From positions 10,627,501-10,691,500 of the forward strand of contig CM067529.1 of assembly GCA_034509925.1 (NCBI GenBank): a stretch of 64,000 bases of DNA, read 5' to 3'. Positions within the stretch are counted from its first letter, which is position 1; every line of letters begins with the position of its first letter. Shown piece by piece: positions 63,032 through 64,000 of this stretch. The notes under the pieces are model-generated. The model did no database searches. It was not told where the DNA came from and saw nothing but the letters and a program-made list of their open reading frames with translations. The position numbers and the translations under genes were made by a program. This stretch comes from Hirudinaria manillensis. Lineage: Eukaryota; Annelida; Clitellata; Hirudinida; Hirudinidae.

Positions 63032-64000
63032 ATGATTCTCGAAAATTTTGAAATTGAATCCATGGTTTCAGGTTTGACGAAAGCAATGACGGTAAACGTT
63101 CTCGCACTCGAAAGAATTACAAACTCCGATGACCCAGTGGAAGCATTGAGGCAGGACGTTGGAAACAAGTCCTTGAAAGAGTGGTTGGAAATGGGTTATG
63201 CTCAGGCTCTCGGTCTCATAATGATGGAACTCGTAACTTGTTTGAGATGGGATTTAATCGAAAAATATTTGATGCTAGTAGACGCTATCATTCCACCCGC
63301 GCCGGATTTTATGGACATCAATGTTCCTAAGAACGTTTTCAATAGTTCATCGACCAAAGACAAAAAAGATATTGAAGAATTTATATCCGTTATCATGGGG
63401 CCTGTCGCTAAATTACATGGTAGATATGTGATAAACGAACCCCTTCTTCTAAGAATCGCCTACCATAGTAGTAAGCTGAGCTTAAACAATTTGTGGTCTT
63501 GCTTTTATCCTACAATCGCACATCGTTACTTGGGTCCAATTTTCCAAAATTTATCTCGCAATGCCTTGATAATGGTTGCGATATTATTGGAGAAAATGCC
63601 AATATCCTGGCTAAAAGTTAACTTTGACGGCAATATTGTTTTTGATATCAAAATGATATTTTTTCTGAATGACGAGTGCAAGTGCCGTCATATTGATTAT
63701 CTGCGAAAGGTTTGTCATAACCGTGACGATATTTTCGATTTACCGAATGCTTTGAAAACCACGCAGGATTTTGAGTTTAACGGACAATCTCTTAGAACGG
63801 ATCTGAAAAGAGCATTAATGTTGATCAGCTCCGAACGATCTAAGGAATATTTTTTCAAACACTTCATTATCGATGGCCTCCTGCAGAAGTTTCATTTGCT
63901 CTTGTGTAAACCTTCTGACGCCGTTGTTCAGTCATCCGCCAATAAGTCATTTCTCACCGTAATTCTAGACTTAGACGTTGACATTCAGGGTCGCAGGGGG
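63032..64000 (+). CDS. P3, 5' part of the third P paralog (cut by window edge)
   Basis: Open for 323 codons from ATG at 63032 to the window end, no stop. Starts MILENFEIESMVSGLTKAM. It mixes features of both siblings: P1-like near the start, P2-like at CFYPTIAHRYLGPIF and CHNRDDIF, and private changes at MELVTCLRWDLIEK and VAKLHGRYVINEP. That mosaic suggests exchange among copies. R2 and R3 of unit 3 presumably lie beyond the window. Confidence 0.8.
   Translation, partial: MILENFEIESMVSGLTKAMTVNVLALERITNSDDPVEALRQDVGNKSLKEWLEMGYAQALGLIMMELVTCLRWDLIEKYLMLVDAIIPPAPDFMDINVPKNVFNSSSTKDKKDIEEFISVIMGPVAKLHGRYVINEPLLLRIAYHSSKLSLNNLWSCFYPTIAHRYLGPIFQNLSRNALIMVAILLEKMPISWLKVNFDGNIVFDIKMIFFLNDECKCRHIDYLRKVCHNRDDIFDLPNALKTTQDFEFNGQSLRTDLKRALMLISSERSKEYFFKHFIIDGLLQKFHLLLCKPSDAVVQSSANKSFLTVILDLDVDIQGRRG

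Overview
This is eukaryotic, metazoan DNA: AT-rich, dense in microsatellites, with every real gene except one family split by short GT-AG introns, and with animal extracellular domains (FTP/F5-8C-like lectin, LDL-receptor class A, SRCR, S1 protease fold, C-type-lectin-like, ITIM-type tyrosine tails). There is no bacterial or viral gene organisation. The domain mix suits an invertebrate, perhaps a marine one, but I cannot name the phylum from sequence alone.

Left two thirds (1-39950, all minus strand): five head-to-tail copies of one 18-exon gene, called SPH-A to SPH-E here. A runs off the left edge and B-E are complete. Between D and E lies a broken 3' fragment. Exon by exon, each complete gene joins into an open frame of 826-852 codons: signal peptide, two FTP-type beta-sandwich domains, three LDLa repeats, an SRCR domain ending in the CG linker of transmembrane-protease stems, an S1 serine-protease fold, and a hydrophobic C-terminal tail that looks like a GPI or membrane anchor. 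None of the complete copies can be a working trypsin. The catalytic His is Ser or Arg, the catalytic Asp is Asn in all four, the catalytic Ser is Gly, Gly, Ser or Glu, and the zymogen Arg is Tyr. Intron 1 uses a GC donor in all five genes. A 5'-truncated LINE sits in intron 3 of SPH-E, and a MITE-like element family is scattered through introns.

Right third (40900-64000, all plus strand): small single-pass membrane receptors and an unrecognised intronless gene. R1 (40917-42871) stands alone. From 45741 onward the DNA is an approximately 8.4-kb tandem array, each unit starting with a MITE remnant and then holding P (intronless, about 440 aa, no family recognised), R2 (C-type-lectin-like receptor with YEGL and YDIM tail motifs) and R3 (C-type-lectin-like receptor with a LYYADL ITIM). 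Unit 1 is whole, unit 2 is whole with a degraded R3, and unit 3 is cut by the window after most of P. A fossil R2-P piece at 43.65-44.53 kb marks an older unit. P paralogs differ in sharp patches separated by identical blocks, while R2 paralogs are nearly identical.

Taken together the window looks like a fast-evolving recognition cluster: secreted or anchored multidomain pseudoproteases next to ITIM-bearing lectin-like receptors and a diversified cytosolic-type protein. Such arrangements are typical of innate-immune or allorecognition regions. That functional reading is inference; gene structures, residue losses and duplications are read directly from the sequence.
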